This document shows positions 43,229 to 52,185 of a stretch of DNA of 64,000 nt, in pieces; position 1 is the stretch's first letter, and every line of letters begins with the position of its first letter. The stretch lies in assembly GCA_900472625.1 (NCBI GenBank), contig UCIT01000041.1, positions 68,654 through 132,653 on the forward strand. Direction: 5' to 3'. The translations under genes were made by a program, and so were the position numbers. The notes under the pieces were generated by a model. The model saw nothing but the letters and a program-made list of their open reading frames with translations. It was not told the origin of the DNA and searched no databases. This stretch comes from Hyphomicrobiales bacterium. GTDB taxonomy: Bacteria; Pseudomonadota; Alphaproteobacteria; Rhizobiales; Rhizobiaceae.

Positions 43229-43349
43229 GCTAAGAGCAAAGCCGCCGGAGCGGGTCCGCGCGAGGGTGCCGTGCGCGACATTCGTTTGAAAGAAGCGTTT
43301 GCCTGCGCCGTGCCACGATGCAATTGCCAGATGACCGACCAGACCTACA

Positions 43350-43740
43350 CGCCAGAGCCCTTCGCAATTACCCTATGCACACTGGGTTCTAGCACTTTGC
43401 AATGGCATGTTTCTGGGCGGGTTCATGACCGATCTTACTTATTGGAAGAGCGCCGAGATGACCTGGGCCAATTCTCTGCCCGACCCCATGCCGCAGGACT
43501 GGTCGATGGGCCGCAGCGTTGGTGAGCGTCTTAGACCGGTCGATGGCCGCTTGGTGGGAATGCATCGACCAACATTGGGCTATCTTGTCGGCAAAGTCAT
43601 CATTCTCGCATTCTCTTTCTTTAACGCCTGGTTCACAGCCGCGATGCCTGGACATCCGTTGTGCCGGTGGTTTTGGCCTGTCGGCTGCCGTGGTGGCCCC
43701 GATGGTGGCAACAAGCCTCATTAACCGCTCGCGCGCGTAC
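43350..43740 (+). pseudogene. DUF2231-type membrane protein, broken
   Basis: Pieces such as CFLGGFMTDLTYWKSAEMTW, GYLVGKVIILAFSFFNAWF and, in another frame, HSRDAWTSVVPVVLACRLP follow the DUF2231 membrane protein pattern. At least two frame changes interrupt it. Confidence 0.55.
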
Positions 43741-43755
43741 TGAAGGAGAAATGAC

Positions 43756-44212
43756 ATGATTGGGCGCAACGAATTTGCCGAGCAACCAGTTCGGCTTCGC
43801 GCCTCCCTGCTTTGCACCTGCGCCATCATCCTGTCTGGCTGCAGCAACGATGACGCATCCAACGGCGACGAGGATTTCGGACCTCGGCCGGTTAACCCGG
43901 AGCAGACGCGACATCTCGTTCCAATGCGGATTGTACTGTTGTTGGCTGGGAGGACGGCGAAACTCCCTCCGTGGCAACCGGTCTTCAGATCAAAGCCCTC
44001 GCTTCTGGTCTGAAACACCCCCACTCGGTCTACACGCTTTCGAATGGCGATATTCTGGCAGCCGAATCCGTGGCGCCACCCCCGACGTCGGTGAGCCGCC
44101 CGAAGGACGTGATCATGGGATTGTTGCAAACCTCGAGAAAGCCTTTTCCTCCTTCGTTCCAAGACAACCAACCGCTGCCAACGACAGATCCGGTTCCAAT
44201 CTGCTGGTGAAA
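43756..44212 (+). pseudogene. PQQ-dependent sugar (sorbosone) dehydrogenase, truncated
   Basis: AAGGAGAAATGAC precedes an ATG that opens a lipoprotein signal (CAIILSGCS). A frameshift near 43925 interrupts it, after which WEDGETPSVATGLQIKALAS, SGLKHPHSVYTLSNGDIL and PPPTSVSRPKDVIMG follow the sorbosone-dehydrogenase pattern. The match ends about 140 residues in; the catalytic propeller is missing. Confidence 0.7.
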
Positions 44213-44304
44213 ATGCCGTTGACCGAAACGTACACCGCTCGCGAGCCTGTGGGACCCGTCATGTCGTCAAACCGCAGCGGCCATTCGACCTACCCATTGA
44301 ACAT

Positions 44305-44329
44305 GGAACCAATCGTGCCGTTATGGGTT
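44305..44329 (+). promoter_or_regulatory. EcfG/RpoE2-type site upstream of the transglutaminase-like gene
   Basis: GGAAC, 17 bases, GTT. It ends 125 bases before the start, farther than the other sites, and lies in decayed sequence, so its use is less certain. Confidence 0.45.
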
Positions 44330-44454
44330 TCCCGGACACGAAAGCGTTGTGAACGCACGGCGGCGCTCGCTCGCAGTCACCGAGCCAGTCACTGCAGCGC
44401 CCTTTCGACGACAATATGTGCAAGTGCAGACCAATGTGATCCGGGGGCCATTCT

Positions 44455-45321
44455 ATGACCATACGCTACAGCCTCGGATGTGATTTGTCCTACGACGTGA
44501 AGTCGCCGACGGTGTTTATATTTAATTTGGAAGTCGCCAAGCTCGTGCGTCACCACGATCTTGTTGAACGGCTGTCGGTCACACCTCGGCACGACACCAG
44601 GATTTACATCGTGCCTGACATACGAAACCGCTACTTCAGCCTGGATGCCAAACCCGGTCCTTTGAATGTTCGCTATGAGGCTGAGGTGACGTTGGACGTT
44701 TACCGGGCTGATCCATGCACAATCGACGAGACGCCGCTGAATGCCATCCCGCTCGACATCATGCCCTTTCTGCTTCCATCCCGCTTTGTCCCGTCGGACC
44801 GGCTTGCTGCTTTCGCGCAAAAGGAGTTCGGCGCGCTCCCGCAAGGCCATCGTCGCGTTACGGCGGTGTGCAACTGGATCTACGACAATATCGACTACCA
44901 GCGTGGCTCATCCAACGAGACCACCACCGCAAGCGAAAGCCTGATAAAGCGCGCGGGCGTCTGCCGTGATTTCTCGCACATAGGCATCGCGTTCTGCCGC
45001 GCACTCAACATCCCCGCGCGCTTCGTTTCCTGCTATGCCTATGGTCTGGAGCCGCGCGATTTCCATGCCGTGTTCGAGGCGTATCTTGACGGTCGATGGT
45101 GGTTGTTCGATGCGACCCGCCAGGCCAACCTCGACGGTCTCGTTCGCATCGGCGTCGGCCGCGACGCGGCCGAGATAGCGTTTGCCTCGCCCTTCGGCGA
45201 GATGGAGGCGGGGCCGGTTAAGATCACCATTGAGCATGCGGATGGTTCGCCCGAGCTTCCCGGACGGACGACCGACGCAATCTCAACCGAGGAACCAGCG
45301 CCCAACGCTGGGGCGCATTGA
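44455..45321 (+). CDS. Transglutaminase-like protein
   Basis: This 288-residue protein has an N-terminal beta domain (1-110) and a transglutaminase core with the catalytic triad Cys in AGVCRDFSH (about 170), His in PRDFHAVFEAYL (about 205) and Asp in WLFDATRQ. Family members are mostly predicted cysteine peptidases or amidases. No signal peptide. The final 20 residues are polar. It is followed by a small hypothetical gene after 73 bases. Confidence 0.87.
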   Translation: MTIRYSLGCDLSYDVKSPTVFIFNLEVAKLVRHHDLVERLSVTPRHDTRIYIVPDIRNRYFSLDAKPGPLNVRYEAEVTLDVYRADPCTIDETPLNAIPLDIMPFLLPSRFVPSDRLAAFAQKEFGALPQGHRRVTAVCNWIYDNIDYQRGSSNETTTASESLIKRAGVCRDFSHIGIAFCRALNIPARFVSCYAYGLEPRDFHAVFEAYLDGRWWLFDATRQANLDGLVRIGVGRDAAEIAFASPFGEMEAGPVKITIEHADGSPELPGRTTDAISTEEPAPNAGAH

Positions 45322-45394
45322 GCGCATTCTCCATCATGACGGCGACATACCGTCAGCCGTAGCTTCCTCACTGCCAACAATCGATCGGATCAAG

Positions 45395-45598
45395 ATGCCT
45401 CACTTTAAAATAGGAGACCGCGTGCGTCTAGCCAAAGGCACCATGCTTTGCAGCTCCCGGGATGACCTCAATGGCGCACTTGGCACGATCACCGAGCTTG
45501 TCGACGATGGAACACGCCTTGAGCGCATCACCGTCGCCTACGACGGTGGTATCGAATTGCGCGGCATATACGCCGGCATTTTTGACCGCATCGATTGA
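45395..45598 (+). CDS. Small beta-rich protein, function unknown
   Basis: This 67-residue protein reads FKIGDRVRLAKGTMLCSSRD, GALGTITELVDDG and IELRGIYAGIFDRID; this KOW/SH3-like beta pattern is only an inference. The ribosome site is weak. It lies between the transglutaminase-like and periplasmic protein genes on the same strand. Confidence 0.6.
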   Translation: MPHFKIGDRVRLAKGTMLCSSRDDLNGALGTITELVDDGTRLERITVAYDGGIELRGIYAGIFDRID

Positions 45599-45645
45599 AC
45601 GACGTGCAGCAACAATCATCTCAAAGAGATTCAAAGGATCGACGC

Positions 45646-45984
45646 ATGATCAAAACACTTGTTGTAACTGCGCTGTTGGTATCCAGTGTTTCCTATTCCA
45701 GTGCGCTCGCTCAGTCCGCCACCGATCCTGACGTGGCTGCCTGCAAATCCACGGGTCTCCTGGCGCTGCAGGAAAAATCGCCGGATATCACCGATCTGGT
45801 GATCGATCTGGAAAGCGTCGCACTCAGTGCTGCCGACACGAAAGTCGAAGACGTTCCAGTCAAGGCAGTGGTACTTGGAGAAGCCTACATCGCCAGGAAA
45901 GGCCAGACTGGCAAGCCGGACCGGTTCGTCTGTCTTCTGGGCGAAAAGGGCAAGGTGCTCCTAACTTTCTTCACCGCCAAGTAA
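45646..45984 (+). CDS. Periplasmic protein of unknown function
   Basis: This 112-residue protein has a signal peptide (MIKTLVVTALLVSSVSYSSA, cleavage after LAQ) and a mature part with two Cys (VAACKS, RFVCLLGEKGK) that could form a disulfide. AAAGGATCGACGC precedes the ATG at 45646, which I prefer over the longer frame. No family recognised. Confidence 0.75.
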   Translation: MIKTLVVTALLVSSVSYSSALAQSATDPDVAACKSTGLLALQEKSPDITDLVIDLESVALSAADTKVEDVPVKAVVLGEAYIARKGQTGKPDRFVCLLGEKGKVLLTFFTAK

Positions 45985-46052
45985 TTCGGTTATCGAGCCC
46001 GTCGAGCGCCTCTCGCTTGAAACCTTTTGATTTTCAGGTCGTTATCACGTTT

Positions 46053-47996
46053 ATGAGTGACATGACATCACGTTCGGGGCGGGAAAAGGTTATCACGTCC
46101 GAGAGTCTGGAACAGCCACCGGAAGACGCCGGCCCTCCACCGGACGCCATCGAGCCCGACGCGGGGATGACGCCCGAGGAGGCGGAGCAGGCACGCAGGC
46201 GGTATCTGCTGAAACGCTTCTGGATCAGTGCTCGCGGCTTTTGGGCGCCGCGTCGTGCGAACTGGCTCGCGTGGGCATTCTCAGTCACGTTATTGGCGCT
46301 CATCGGCGTCAACGTCGGATTCCAGTATGGGATCAACGTCTGGAACAGGGAGATTTTCGACGCCATCGAGCAGCGTAACGGTCCGAGCGTCTATTGGCTC
46401 GGTGCTCTTTTCCCGCCGCTTGTGCTCGGAAGCGTCGCTCTCGTCACGATCCAAGTCTATGTTCGAATGAAGATTCAGCGGGGCTGGCGTTCCTGGCTGA
46501 CAACGGGCCTGATCTCGCGCTGGCTGGCAAATGGCCGATACTACCAGTTGAACCTCATTGGCGGCGACCACCAGAACCCCGAAGCGCGTATGTCGGAGGA
46601 CCTGCGCATCGCAACGGAATCGCCTGTCGACTTCATCGCCGGCGTCATTTCCGCATTCGTCTCGGCATCAACCTTCATTGTTGTGCTCTGGACAATCGGT
46701 GGCGCCTTGACGCTCAACCTTGGCGGCGCAACGGTCACCATTCCCGGGTTTCTGGTTGTCACCGCCGTGCTTTACGCCATCATCACCTCCGGCTCGATCG
46801 CCGTTATCGGTCGCAACTTCGTGCGGGTGTCGGAAGCAAAGAACCAGGTGGAGGCCGAGTTTCGATATACGCTGACCCGGGTCCGCGAGAACGGCGAAAG
46901 TATCGCCTTGCTTGGCGGCGAAGAAGAAGAGCGCAGCGATCTCGGAAAAACGTTTGCAAATGTGCGCCGGCAATGGCGGCTGCTGGCGCGACAGTACATG
47001 CGAACGACGCTGGTGTCGCACGGGTCGATGCTGATTGCTCCCGTTGTGCCCGTATTGCTTTGCGCACCCAAATTTCTGGATGGAAGTATGACGCTCGGCC
47101 AGGTCATGCAGGCGGCTTCCGCGTTTACCATCGTCCAAAGCGCCTTCGGATGGCTGGTCGACAATTATCCGCGTCTTGCCGACTGGAACGCATCGGCGCG
47201 CCGCGTTGCATCGCTGATGATGTCGCTCGATGGGCTCGAACGCGCGGAGGTGAGCGAAACGCTGGGGCGCATCCAGCACGGCAAGACCGAGGGCGATGCG
47301 ATGCTCAGCCTAAAGGATCTTTCCGTATCGCTTGGCGACGGGACGGCCGTGGTCAAGGAAACGCAAGTCGAGATCGAACCGGGGGAATGGGTGCTGGTCG
47401 CCGGCGAATCTGGATCGGGCAAAAGCACGCTGGTGCGCGCGATCGCCGGTCTTTGGCCATGGGGGAGCGGCAGTGTGAACTTCCATCCCGACAGGCAGTT
47501 GTTCATGCTGCCGCAACGGCCTTATATCCCGTCTGGCACGCTGCGCCGTACCGTCGCATACCCCCGAGCCGCGGATAGCTTTACGCCCGGGGAGATCGGA
47601 ACGGCGCTCGACAAGGTGGGTCTCGGTCATCTCATCGAAAAGCTCGAAGAGGAAGCGCCGTGGGATCACACACTGTCGGGTGGTGAGAAGCAGCGCCTCG
47701 CATTTGCGCGCCTGCTGCTGCATGATCCTGATATCGTCGTACTGGACGAGGCGACGTCAGCTCTCGACGAAAAGAGCCAGAACGCCATCATGGAAATGCT
47801 GGTTCATGAATTGCCGAAAGTCACGATCATAAGTGTTGGTCACCGCGCCGAGCTGGAGGCTTTCCATACCCGCAAGATCACTTTGGAGCGGCACGAGGGT
47901 GGCGCCCGGCTCGTGAGCGACGTGGATCTTGTCAATCGAGGAAGAAAGCGAAATGTGCTTTCACGCCTCATCCGAAAAAAGCCTGCGCGCCACTAG
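46053..47996 (+). CDS. ABC transporter, fused SbmA/BacA-like permease and ATPase
   Basis: This 647-residue protein has an N-terminal membrane region (about 55-330: VTLLALIGVNVGFQYGINVW, LFPPLVLGSVALVTIQVYV and others) of the SbmA/BacA type. The C-terminal ATPase has Walker A GESGSGKS (about 450), signature LSGGEKQR (about 541) and Walker B VVLDEATSALDE (about 562). Fused members (YddA, Rv1819c and ABCD type) move peptides, vitamins or fatty acyl compounds; BacA relatives matter in rhizobial symbiosis. The start is uncertain: ATG codons at 46053 and 46062 both lack a clear ribosome site. Confidence 0.88.
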   Translation: MSDMTSRSGREKVITSESLEQPPEDAGPPPDAIEPDAGMTPEEAEQARRRYLLKRFWISARGFWAPRRANWLAWAFSVTLLALIGVNVGFQYGINVWNREIFDAIEQRNGPSVYWLGALFPPLVLGSVALVTIQVYVRMKIQRGWRSWLTTGLISRWLANGRYYQLNLIGGDHQNPEARMSEDLRIATESPVDFIAGVISAFVSASTFIVVLWTIGGALTLNLGGATVTIPGFLVVTAVLYAIITSGSIAVIGRNFVRVSEAKNQVEAEFRYTLTRVRENGESIALLGGEEEERSDLGKTFANVRRQWRLLARQYMRTTLVSHGSMLIAPVVPVLLCAPKFLDGSMTLGQVMQAASAFTIVQSAFGWLVDNYPRLADWNASARRVASLMMSLDGLERAEVSETLGRIQHGKTEGDAMLSLKDLSVSLGDGTAVVKETQVEIEPGEWVLVAGESGSGKSTLVRAIAGLWPWGSGSVNFHPDRQLFMLPQRPYIPSGTLRRTVAYPRAADSFTPGEIGTALDKVGLGHLIEKLEEEAPWDHTLSGGEKQRLAFARLLLHDPDIVVLDEATSALDEKSQNAIMEMLVHELPKVTIISVGHRAELEAFHTRKITLERHEGGARLVSDVDLVNRGRKRNVLSRLIRKKPARH

Positions 47997-48047
47997 AGAG
48001 TGCATTGAGATCCAATCAGTCTGGTTCGTAGTTTCGGCCGGCGACAG

Positions 48048-48584
48048 TCAGGGAACTGCAATGCTTCGTGCAGCATCTTGCACAAGACGCAGTCTTGTCA
48101 GTTCGAGCTTTGCATCGGGTAGAGCGCGGTGCGGTGGATCGGTTGGCTCCGTCTTTGCGACAACGGCGGCAACCATCGCCCGTATATCAATATCCATGCT
48201 CTGATTCTTCAAAATATCCTGCGCCGCTTCGGCGAAGAGATCGTCGGATTTCCTTAGCCTCAAGGCATGCCTTGGCACGCCTGCGCCACGAAGCAGGACG
48301 CTCAGCCACTTGCCATCCCATGATGGTGAGCTCGCATGAAGTTCGTTTCCGGAAAGGGCCTCCATCATGACCGCGACGACGTCTCTGACCTCGGTTCCTT
48401 CGTCTTCGAGCTGATCGCGCGTAATTCCGTGTATGAGCGCTGCCTCGTCTGACCAATCTGTCCAGTCTGGGTTTGGCTTGATCAGCAGTGACTGTGAGCG
48501 ACCGTCTTCGAAGACCCACGCAACCTCGATTGGATAACTTTGTTTGGTGAGGGAAGAAGCTTCGAAGTCGAGAAATACGATCAT
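48048..48584 (-). CDS. DEDDh-type 3'-5' exonuclease-like protein
   Basis: The 178-residue protein has VFLDFEASS at the N-terminus (first Asp and Glu), SPSWDGKWLSVLL in the middle (third Asp) and HRALPDAKLELTRL at the end (His and fourth Asp): all DEDDh positions. GGAGGCGCCTGCA precedes the ATG at 48584. It could trim DNA or RNA. Neighbouring genes are stress genes, but no shared promoter is visible. Confidence 0.82.
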   Translation of the reverse strand: MIVFLDFEASSLTKQSYPIEVAWVFEDGRSQSLLIKPNPDWTDWSDEAALIHGITRDQLEDEGTEVRDVVAVMMEALSGNELHASSPSWDGKWLSVLLRGAGVPRHALRLRKSDDLFAEAAQDILKNQSMDIDIRAMVAAVVAKTEPTDPPHRALPDAKLELTRLRLVQDAARSIAVP

Positions 48585-48651
48585 TGCAGGCGCCTCCAAT
48601 TGAAAACATCTCGTCGCTGCGCCCAGACGTCGAGCTTGCCAACCCGAGCGC

Positions 48652-49005
48652 TTACTGCTTTTTTAAGGGATCATGCCCCCAGTTCATTGACGAGTAGCGC
48701 CAGGCAGAATGCTCCTTGTCCTTCTCGGGCCCACCTTGCGCAAAATGACGGTGCACATATCCGACAACCTTTCTTATGTGGGCATAGTCCTCATCAGTCA
48801 GGTCGATTTTTTTCGTGTGTTTTATATCAACGATGCGACGACCAGAATGGTGGCCTATTGTTTCCTGGCTGCCATCCTCCTTCCAACCGTTTTTGCGACT
48901 GTCGTCGGTGCGTAGCCATTCTTCAAGGTCGGACGGCGACATGTTCACGGCATCAGTGAAATCCGCCCATACCTTCTCGCGATCGATATTGTCGGCATTC
49001 GTCAT
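48652..49005 (-). CDS. DUF3140 protein
   Basis: The 117-residue protein reads VWADFTDAVNMSPSDLEEWL, then GHHSGRRIVDI and AHIRKVVGYVHRHFAQGG, the full DUF3140 pattern with a conserved helical core that resembles DNA-binding small proteins. AGGAGAACCTTC precedes the ATG at 49005. It is divergent from the DUF2934 gene. The fragment pair at 42728-42970 is a decayed copy of this locus. Confidence 0.87.
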   Translation of the reverse strand: MTNADNIDREKVWADFTDAVNMSPSDLEEWLRTDDSRKNGWKEDGSQETIGHHSGRRIVDIKHTKKIDLTDEDYAHIRKVVGYVHRHFAQGGPEKDKEHSAWRYSSMNWGHDPLKKQ

Positions 49006-49043
49006 GAAGGTTCTCCTGGCCTGGTTCAAATGGATTGATGACG

Positions 49044-49068
49044 AACGCAGCTCTTCACGTAAAGTTTC
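49044..49068 (-). promoter_or_regulatory. Near-consensus EcfG-type promoter of the DUF3140 gene
   Basis: The minus strand reads GAAAC, 16 bases, CGTT, one mismatch from the consensus, 38 bases before the start. Confidence 0.4.
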
Positions 49069-49099
49069 GCTTGGATGGCAGCTTGGCGACACGTAGAGC

Positions 49100-49124
49100 G
49101 GAACATTCGTGATGCTTCGAGATT
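49100..49124 (+). promoter_or_regulatory. Near-consensus EcfG-type promoter of the DUF2934 gene
   Basis: GGAAC, 17 bases, ATT (one mismatch in the -10 element), 27 bases before the ATG at 49152. Confidence 0.4.
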
Positions 49125-49151
49125 ATCAAATGCCACAAGGAGGAACATCAA

Positions 49152-49388
49152 ATGGAAAGAGATCAAGATCAACGCGACCGCGCCTATAAGATTTGGGAGG
49201 ACGAGGGCCGACCGCACGGTAAGCACGACGAGCATTGGCGACGAGCTGAAGAACAGCACGAGCAGGCAGATCATGAGGCCGCCGAGGTCACGGAAGTCAA
49301 TCAACGCGCATCGGATAAGTTCAACGGCAAAGGAAAGCCAAAGGGTTCGCCGACCGACAGGCCGCCATCGACTGTCGCCCCAGATTGA
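49152..49388 (+). CDS. DUF2934 protein
   Basis: The 78-residue protein contains RAYKIWEDEGRPHGKHDEHW, the DUF2934 signature, then a polar tail (NQRASDKFNGKGKPKG). AAGGAGGAACATCAA is a strong ribosome site. Many rhizobial genomes carry several copies, usually stress induced. Function unknown. Confidence 0.88.
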   Translation: MERDQDQRDRAYKIWEDEGRPHGKHDEHWRRAEEQHEQADHEAAEVTEVNQRASDKFNGKGKPKGSPTDRPPSTVAPD

Positions 49389-49475
49389 TCAGGAGACCGC
49401 CCGCGCGCTTCGTGTCGGCGGTCTTATCTTTTGTTTTGATCACCTGCATCACTCAGGATAATCAGGAGAAAAATA

Positions 49476-49673
49476 ATGGTAGACCAGCGACCGCGAGGAC
49501 GCCTTGGAGACAGCGCTTGGATAGGTGGAGCTGCAGTAGTCGCAGCCACCTTCGTTGCTGGAAAGGTTTTGAGGCGACTTCCGTTTGGCGCACTTGCGTC
49601 ATTGCTTGTTCCAATCGTTCTCGCCAAGTTCCGCGAGACAGAGCCGGGAAAGCGTGATCAGGACAAGCATTGA
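49476..49673 (+). CDS. 65-residue small membrane protein
   Basis: It has one or two membrane segments (SAWIGGAAVVAATFVAGKVL, FGALASLLVPIVLAKF) and a charged tail. AGGAGAAAAATA precedes the ATG. It lies 87 bases after the DUF2934 gene. No family recognised. Confidence 0.65.
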   Translation: MVDQRPRGRLGDSAWIGGAAVVAATFVAGKVLRRLPFGALASLLVPIVLAKFRETEPGKRDQDKH

Positions 49674-50541
49674 GCGCGGCAGGCACTATTTATGGATGAG
49701 CGCGGAGCGCGAAAGCTTCCAACCCAACCGGGGTTGCTTCACGCGTAAGTAGCTCAACATCACGTCCGGCTCGATCAGAGGCCAGCGTTTGCGGGCCCGC
49801 GCGAAATCGTAGGTCGAAAAGCGTCGATGGCAGCGAAAGAATGTTCTGCAAGAGGGTTGGCGATCGGATCGCCGATCGTCTCACGATCGAGTCAATGGTG
49901 GGTATTGTAATCCGATTCGTTGATGTCGAGCCTCGTCCTGCTCGTTGTGTTCTTGCTGCGGAGCGTCGTACCAGTCCGAAATCACCAAGCCTGCGCAGCG
50001 CAAGCTGACACATTCGAAAATGCACCTGCAGAACTGAAAGCCGGTCGAGGGGAAACACACTGCTAGTGGTACATCTTCCCTCAGTTGGCCGGGCTAGGGA
50101 GATCGGAGCGTGCGGGAGGTTCCTCTATACGCTCGACCGATGAAGCGACCGATTATCTCTAGCACCCGGTGGTTAGGCCCGGGTTGCTCGTTGTGTAAGC
50201 GGTCCTCGCGATCAAGGACGTTGGAGCCACCAAGTTTTTTGGGTCGCGTGATGACATGAAACTTCGATCATCAATGGCCTTATTCGCCAAGAACGGCTGG
50301 ACCTTCCTTCAGGTAATCGACCAGCTGGTTGGCGGAGTCTGCGACCCGCAGACCCTCAAACTACTCGTAAACCTCTCGTTGGCTTCCTCCCATTGTAGTT
50401 TCCTGTCACGATTTGGGCGCGGACGAATTGGCTGCAGCGCTGCTTCGGCGTCAAACACCTGTGAAACCGCAAGCCAACCAAAACGTAAGCCGTGCGCCTT
50501 CTTAACAAAAAAATTCGTCCTCGATCAATCGGGAGGAACAG
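49674..50541. other. Gene-free stretch
   Basis: About 870 bases with no supported gene on either strand. The longest frames lack ribosome sites and family-like motifs. Confidence 0.35.
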
Positions 50542-50717
50542 ATGCAGCTGAAAAACACGAATATCGCCAGTACGACGGAAGAGACCGTGACGGCCGAGTT
50601 CCACGGAGAGGGAAACGAACTGATCGCGGTTCGCATGGCCGTGGACCAAGCCGCTTACAAACAGAACTCCATTCTCCGCGCGGGGGGATGATGGTTCAGA
50701 TTGCCGCTCTAGGATGA
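50542..50717 (+). pseudogene. Small rhizobial protein with a homopolymer frameshift
   Basis: GGGAGGAACAG leads into an ATG; the frame reads MQLKNTNIASTTEETVTAEF, HGEGNELIAVRMA, and stops at 50691 after 49 residues. A run of six G (50682-50687) stands just before. With one more G the frame would continue MMVQIAALG to a stop at 50717, which is the ending I expect for this type of protein. It may be a true mutation, a slippery site or a sequencing error. Confidence 0.45.
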
Positions 50718-50803
50718 TTGAACAGACCCAGATGTACGAGGCGAAGGGGTAAGTCTCAAGGAGACCCTGAGACCGAGGGGGCGGCTGAGCGCGGTGGACG
50801 CCT

Positions 50804-50832
50804 AAAGGGCGGCGGTTAGGCCGTCGCCCTTT
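50804..50832. terminator. Terminator hairpin shared by convergent genes
   Basis: AAAGGGCGGCGG pairs with CCGTCGCCCTTT (11 of 12 positions) around loop TTAGG. It lies between the small gene at 50542 and the convergent DUF3309-like gene. Confidence 0.6.
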
Positions 50833-50845
50833 GGTTTGACGCGGC

Positions 50846-51025
50846 TCAGATTGGAGGTGCAGCGCCGCCATGCAGGGCACCGAGAAGCCACAACACGATC
50901 AGGATTACGACCAACAAACCAAGTACGCCGCCCAGACCGCGTCCGCCATATCGACCGTGTGCGTAGTATCCGCCGCCGCCGCCAAGCAGCAGGACAAGAA
51001 TGACAATGATCAGAATAGTTCCCAT
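50846..51025 (-). CDS. DUF3309-like small hydrophobic protein
   Basis: This 59-residue protein starts MGTILIIVILVLLLGGGGGY, then HGRYGGRGLGG and VLGLLVVILIVLWLLGAL. It has two membrane segments around a Gly-rich loop, as in DUF3309 proteins. A weak GTGAGA precedes the ATG at 51025. These proteins are widespread in Rhizobiales and of unknown function. Confidence 0.75.
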   Translation of the reverse strand: MGTILIIVILVLLLGGGGGYYAHGRYGGRGLGGVLGLLVVILIVLWLLGALHGGAAPPI

Positions 51026-51184
51026 GATTTTCTCACTTCTGGTTGCGTCCTGAGAACATTCCCAGTCCGAACAGTAAGTTAGTGCGGACGAACCGTATGT
51101 CGACCGAGGCTTGATACTGAATTAAAACTTTTGGTTGTCTCGCTTTCGTGTCGTGCTATTTCCGATTCTTACGCTTAGCCGCAT

Positions 51185-51209
51185 GGAACGAAGTGGATTG
51201 ATGGAAGTT
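51185..51209 (+). promoter_or_regulatory. EcfG/RpoE2-type promoter of the CsbD gene
   Basis: GGAAC, 17 bases, GTT, ending 43 bases before the ATG at 51253. CsbD genes are typical general stress targets. Confidence 0.7.
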
Positions 51210-51252
51210 TTGTTGTCATCGAAGCAATCAAGTTTCGCAGAGGAGTTTTTCG

Positions 51253-51444
51253 ATGGGCAGCACAGCTGACAGGGTAAGTGGCAAGGCAAACGAGCTCGCG
51301 GGCAAAGCACGCCAGGGCGTCGGCAAAGCGGTAGACGACAAGGAAATGCAGGCAAAGGGCCTTGCCCAGGAAGCCAAGGGCGACGCTCAGCAGGCGAAGG
51401 GCCAGGCAAAGGAAGCCGTGAAGAAGGTTGTCGACAAGGCTTAA
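51253..51444 (+). CDS. CsbD family stress protein
   Basis: This 63-residue protein has DRVSGKANELAGKARQGVGK and then Lys/Ala/Gln repeats (AKGDAQQAKGQAKEAVKK), the CsbD layout. It is a small, highly charged helical protein induced by general stress in many bacteria; its molecular role is unknown. GAGGAGTTTTTCG precedes the start. It has its own promoter and terminator. Confidence 0.92.
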   Translation: MGSTADRVSGKANELAGKARQGVGKAVDDKEMQAKGLAQEAKGDAQQAKGQAKEAVKKVVDKA

Positions 51445-51458
51445 TGCCAGTCGACCGA

Positions 51459-51495
51459 ACAAGGCCTGCCAGTGCTACCCGGCGGGCCTTGTCTT
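51459..51495 (+). terminator. Rho-independent terminator of csbD
   Basis: ACAAGGCCTGCC pairs with GGCGGGCCTTGT (11 of 12), followed by CTT. It lies 15 bases after the stop codon. Confidence 0.75.
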
Positions 51496-51531
51496 ATCCC
51501 GGCCCAATTCCGAAGATCAGAGGAGCCCGAA

Positions 51532-51789
51532 ATGATTGACCACTCGAAAATCAAAGAGCATGCCGAAATCATCGGTGCGGACGGTGTTCATGTTGGCACT
51601 GTCGACCGCGTCGAAGGCAATCGGATCAAGCTGACAAAGAAGGATAGCGGGGAAGGAAAACATGAGGGCCATCATCACTATCTTGATCTGAGCTTGGTTG
51701 CTGAGGTTGAAGGTGAGACGATCCGTCTTTCGGCCAATGCTGACGTCGCCGTTGCATTTGAGGAGGAAGACAGCGGTAAAGCTGTCTGA
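51532..51789 (+). CDS. DUF2171 protein
   Basis: This 85-residue protein reads IKEHAEIIGADGVHVGTVDR, then IKLTKKDSGEGKHEGHHHYL and DLSLVAEVEGETIRLS, the PRC-barrel-like DUF2171 pattern. AGGAGCCCGAA precedes the ATG at 51532. It follows csbD after a terminator, so it needs either readthrough or its own promoter, which I do not see. Function unknown. Confidence 0.85.
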   Translation: MIDHSKIKEHAEIIGADGVHVGTVDRVEGNRIKLTKKDSGEGKHEGHHHYLDLSLVAEVEGETIRLSANADVAVAFEEEDSGKAV

Positions 51790-51950
51790 AGCGGGGCAAT
51801 ATGGCACGGCAATATGTTGGAACCGACTGGCACGGTCCGGAAGAATCTGGAGGCCCATACGCCTTTTGATGGCATGTCACGATAAATCACCACGTGCTTA
51901 TATTGCGGTGGCAGTTCCGTAGATGCCGACCTGAAGCCACGCAGACAAGA

Positions 51951-51981
51951 CCCGTCCGTGCCCTCATGCGGCGGGTTTTTT
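51951..51981 (+). terminator. Terminator-like hairpin with T-run
   Basis: CCCGTCCG and CGGCGGG can pair with one bulge and are followed by six T. It lies 160 bases after the DUF2171 stop and may end that transcript. The rest of 51790-52185 shows no gene. Confidence 0.5.
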
Positions 51982-52185
51982 GCGCATGACCCAAAGTGGC
52001 AATGCAATCTTGCCCTGCGGACTTGACTCCGCCCAAACCCACATCGATCAGTGTGTGCACCTGCTGCCCCAAGAGGCAACTCCCCTACAAAGATCCGCGT
52101 CGCCGGCCGGACTTGCTGCTGATGATATCAGTCACTTCGGAACCAATTGTGCGTGAGTGACTTTCCTCCGAGATTGGAGATCGAG

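Noticed and set aside
46394..47578. 394-codon plus-strand frame within the ABC transporter gene
   Set aside because: A second frame inside a clear ABC transporter; its Arg-rich composition is typical of a shadow frame.
49690..50058. 122-codon minus-strand frame in the gap after the 49476 gene
   Set aside because: No ribosome site and no family similarity that I can recognise.
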